64,000 nt of DNA, from the NCBI RefSeq assembly GCF_019578655.1, contig NC_063262.1:18545582-18609581 (forward strand). Direction: 5' to 3'. The DNA comes from Ricinus communis (lineage: Eukaryota; Streptophyta; Magnoliopsida; Malpighiales; Euphorbiaceae). A model generated the notes under the pieces. That model did no database searches, was not told where the DNA came from, and was given only the letters and a program-made list of their open reading frames with translations. The position numbers and the translations under genes were made by a program. Of the stretch, positions 60,877 through 64,000 are shown in pieces (positions within the stretch are counted from its first letter, which is position 1; every line of letters begins with the position of its first letter).

Positions 60877-61790
60877 TCAGACGTAGTATTTCTTGAAATA
60901 ATCCAGGCTAATAGGCTTAGAGAATTCATTCCCTTCCAATTCTGAAATTTTAAGCACCCTTAGGTAGAATCTTTCATAAGATATGGTCATACCCAATGAC
61001 TTGAACTTTCCTCTAGGATTGAATGTCGTGTTCTTTAATACTAAGTTATTAGCTCTAATCTTCCTCGACTTCACTTTCTTACTGAATACTTTAACTACCC
61101 TTCTTTGATACAATTGCATGTGATACAGGCTTTCATTCTCTTTTAATCAATCAGAGCCAATTGTTCATATCTCTATTCAGCCTAATAGTATTCTAGTATG
61201 TCAGCTTCTAGCACGACTCTAAAAGACTTCAACTCTAGCTTAATAAGTAGAACCGTTTCAGTCCCATAAACTATAGAGTATGGCTTTAAGCCCGCTGGTG
61301 TTCATTCAATAGTCTGGTACCCCCAAAGTGCAAAACATAGGCAAAACAACCAATCCTTATTGTTCTACGCCATTCTCAAGAGTATTATCTTCAAATTCTT
61401 GTTAGCTGCTTCGACTGTACCATCCGCTTGAGGCCTATATGGTGGAGACCTGTAATGTTCAACCTTGTGTTCCTCAAGTAGATCTGTTGTCTCACCCATT
61501 GACTATACCCATTATCTGTCACAATATAGTGCGAGACCCCGTATCTGCAAATCAAATTTCTTTTTATAAACCTAGCCATCTACTTTGCCCCCACGGTGGT
61601 AAAGGACTTAGCTTCAACCCACTTAGAGAAATAGCCAATTGTCACGACTATTAATCTATGTCCATTTAAAGGAGGCTTTATTTCTCCAATAATGTCAATT
61701 CTCCAACCCGCAAAAGGCAACATAGACGTCAAATTGTAAAGTTCTATTAGAGGCGGATGATTCAAGTTACTATATAGCTAACACTCATGG
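60877..61790 (-). pseudogene. Tat-type integrase relic
   Basis: The core reads WRIDIIGEIKPPLNGHRLIV (first Asp), TIGYFSKWVEAKSFTTV, ARFIKRNLICRYGVSHYIVT, then DNGYSQ (second Asp). The C-terminus reads VYGTETVLL, FRVVLEADI, YQRRVVKVFSKKVKSRKIRA, NLVLKNTTF and DYFKKYYV, ending at the stop at 60877. Stops interrupt between 61130 and 61390. Confidence 0.85.
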
Positions 61791-62339
61791 CACTTTCTCA
61801 ACAAGGCTATGCAATACTTTTCCATTGTTAACCAATAATAGACTTGACACAAGATTTTCCTAGTCAGCACTATGTCGTTCATGTGAGGCCCATATACACC
61901 CCTTTGTGCACTTCTTCTATTAGTGCTTGTGCTTCTTTCTTAGTCAAACACCTAAGCTAAACACCCAAAACCATCCTTCCATATAATATCCCATCATGGC
62001 TGATGTAGTTTCTAGCTTGAATTCGTAGCACGTGCTTGCCTTTATAGTTGTCTCTTTTGGATGTTTTCTATTCTATATAAACTTATGCAAATCATAAGAC
62101 TAGGATTTCTCTTATAGGCCCATCTAGATATCCATGATGCACTCTCCAAAAGAACAAGGTACTCTAGATTTCACGATCACCAGTGGTTTCATCGAAAGCT
62201 GTGCAGGATAATCCCACAAAGATGAGAGTGTGGCTAACGAACCTGCCATCTGGGTCTCGTCTCTAAATAAGTGAATGAATGAACACTTAGAAAAATTATA
62301 AGCTAAAGTCTCGAAATAATTAGCATATGGTTTCAACCT

Positions 62340-62640
62340 CTCTTCATTTACTTCCCGCTCTTTTATAGCTTATTGGATTACCAACATGGAGTTCCTGTAG
62401 TCCATCATCTGCTTTACTCCTTCCATTATAGCCGCTTCGAACCCATATAAACATGCTTCATACTCTGTCATGTTATTTGTGACCTTGAAGTCCAACCTCT
62501 TAGCCATCGATAGCATCTCACCTTCTAGTGCGATCAGACTACTCCTAACCATGCGCCTTTTACATCCATTGCTCCATCGAAGTACAACCTCCATTCTTGA
62601 ATCTCGATTACTCCCAGATTCTCATTAGGAAACTCTAGAT
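62340..62640 (-). pseudogene. Archaeal-type RNase H relic of a Tat element
   Basis: IALEGEMLSMAKRLDFKVTN followed by NMTEYEACLYGFEAAIMEGV, which is the acidic-residue-bearing core of the second RNase H that Tat/Ogre elements carry in addition to the normal one. A frameshift upstream removes its first strand. Confidence 0.85.
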
Positions 62641-63159
62641 CCCAAGAATCGTCTCTCTTAATTGCATTTTATGCTAGGAATTTTACTACAACCTTCTCCT
62701 TGACCACTTTCTTAGTAATGTACTTGATGTCGAACTCTGTTGGCAGTACCAGCCATTTAGCCAACTTGCCTGTAAGGGATGGAGCTTTGAACAAATGCTT
62801 CAATGTGTCTATTCTTAGAATTACTTAAACTTTATAAGACTGGAAGTAGTGTCTTAGCTTTCTCGTAGCCCATATCATAGTCAAATAAGTCTGTTATATG
62901 AGATTGTACTTTGACTCATAAGATAGTAATTTCTTATTAAGATAATATAGATCGCATGCTCAACATTATTGGGCCCACATTGCACTACTATTGCTCCTAT
63001 TGTTTTATTTTCTAAAGCTAAGTAAAAGATCAACGGCTCCTATGCTTTAGCAGTTTTAAGACTAGTGGCTTTATCAAGTATTCTTTAATCTTATCAAAGG
63101 CTTTCTCACATTGTTCATCCCACACAACGGATTGATGTTTCCTTAGAAGCTTAAATATA

Positions 63160-63900
63160 GAATCACAAACCATTATAAGCTTGGAGATGAACCAATTGAT
63201 GTATCGTAGATGTCTTAAGAACCCTATGAATTTTTTTTATCTTCGGTGTTGGGATCTCTTGAATTGCCCTAACTTTGTCCGGATCTATCTCTATCCCTTT
63301 TTGATTCGCAACATGCCCTAGCAACTTCCCTAATGTTATGCCAAACACACTCTTTTTAGGGTTCAATCTCATATTATACCATTTCACTCATCCTAGAAAC
63401 CTATCTAAAGTCTGAAAATTCCTTTCCCTTATTTATGAATTAAGCATCTTTCCATTTAGGTACAGTCCAACCTCCTTATGCATCATATCATGAAACAAGA
63501 TAGTGGTTGCTCTTTGATAAGTTGCTCCAGCATTCTTCAACCCAAACAACATAACCTTACAGTAATCTATTCTCCATTATATGATGAATGTCGTCTTCAG
63601 ATTGTCCATGAATGCCATCATAATTTGATTGTATCTAGAGAACCCATTTATGAAAGAATACATTGGGACAAGCCTTGTTCAGGTCCTTGTAGTCCACACA
63701 CATTCTAACTTCTTTGTCCTTTGGGACAGAGATGATGTTCGCCAACCACTCAGGATAGTCGACTACATCAAAGAAGTTGGCTTTCACTTGCTTAGCAGCT
63801 TCTTCTCTGATCTTTTTAGTCCATTTCGACCTCAGCCTTCTCATCTTCTACTTGATAGGCTTGATGTGCGCGTAGGTCAGAATATGGTGTTCTACTATTT
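63160..63900 (-). pseudogene. Tat-type reverse transcriptase relic
   Basis: LRSKWTKKIREEAAKQVKAN, YPEWLANIISVPKDKEVRMC with VDYKDLNKACP (63844-63635), then NMRLNPKKSVFGITLGKLLG and GIEIDPDKVRAIQEIPTPKI (63387-63163). The catalytic YMDD region between them is decayed. Confidence 0.88.
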
Positions 63901-64000
63901 TTTTGTCTATTCCTGGCATATCGTTGTATGATCAAGCAAATACTGAATTTCTTTTTCTAATATTTTTTTTTAAATTCTCTCTTCTTTTCAAGATATCATG

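Larger units (their letters stand above)
60877..64000 (-). mobile_element. Tat/Ogre-like Ty3 element, pol relic, runs off the window
   Basis: Minus strand order from the right edge: RT, archaeal-type RNase H, integrase, typical for the Tat lineage. 5' parts are outside the window. All domains have stops and shifts. Details are in the following entries. Confidence 0.85.

Overview
The window looks like nuclear DNA of a flowering plant, most likely a eudicot. It has a spliced cytosolic ribosomal protein gene end, a seven-exon plastid-type terpene synthase, AT-rich intergenic DNA, and dense nested LTR retrotransposons primed by plant tRNA-Asp and tRNA-iMet. A Euphorbiaceae-like genome is only a guess. 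Two host genes are supported: the last exon of a 60S L8 (uL2) gene at 1332-1677 (+), whose upstream part lies outside the window, and a complete class-III (TPS-b type) terpene synthase at 26399-31065 (-), seven exons and 596 codons with all signature motifs intact.

Layout. 1-1677: L8 intron and terminal exon. 3349-20318 (-): two nested Athila-like Ty3 elements. The outer one (E2, gag-protease only, non-autonomous) has its 5' LTR split by an inner, formerly autonomous element (E1, 8361-19146, gag'-pro-RT-RH-INT-ORF3) with a clean 5-bp target duplication ATGCA. This nest sits against an LTR fragment (20319-21143) of the same family as the solo LTR at 32337-35731. 22450-26230 (+): decayed Ty1/copia relic ending beside the terpene synthase 3' end. 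32337-35731: 3.4-kb solo LTR with TAAAT target duplications and an internal 620-bp tandem duplication. 35737-41650: AT-rich intergenic DNA with a small copia LTR relic (39697) that carries a perfect 29-bp inverted repeat. 41650-51735: piled-up fragments of Tat-like LTRs, a Tekay-type chromovirus (RNase H, integrase, chromodomain) and copia LTRs. 52647-58522 (+): a third, younger Athila-like element (E3) with both LTRs, PBS, PPT and AGGCA target duplications, but only a reduced gag and a pre-RT linker. 59358-64000: a Tat/Ogre-like element on the minus strand (RT, archaeal-type RNase H, integrase) whose 3' region carries a convergent antisense ORF with its own TATA box. It runs off the window end.

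Biology. The three Athila-like elements share primer (tRNA-Asp), polypurine tract and a second PPT-like motif, so the shorter ones could have been mobilised by E1-like relatives. E1 and E2 coding regions are broken almost only by Gln/Trp/Arg-to-stop changes explained by C-to-T (or G-to-A) transitions, as expected for cytosine-methylated silenced elements; the E1 integrase also has its catalytic Glu changed to Lys. A GC-rich self-complementary word array sits in the U3 of these LTRs and again inside E1 upstream of ORF3, which hints at an internal promoter.

Limits. Element families are named from motifs read by eye, boundaries of decayed relics are approximate, and no alignment or database search was run.
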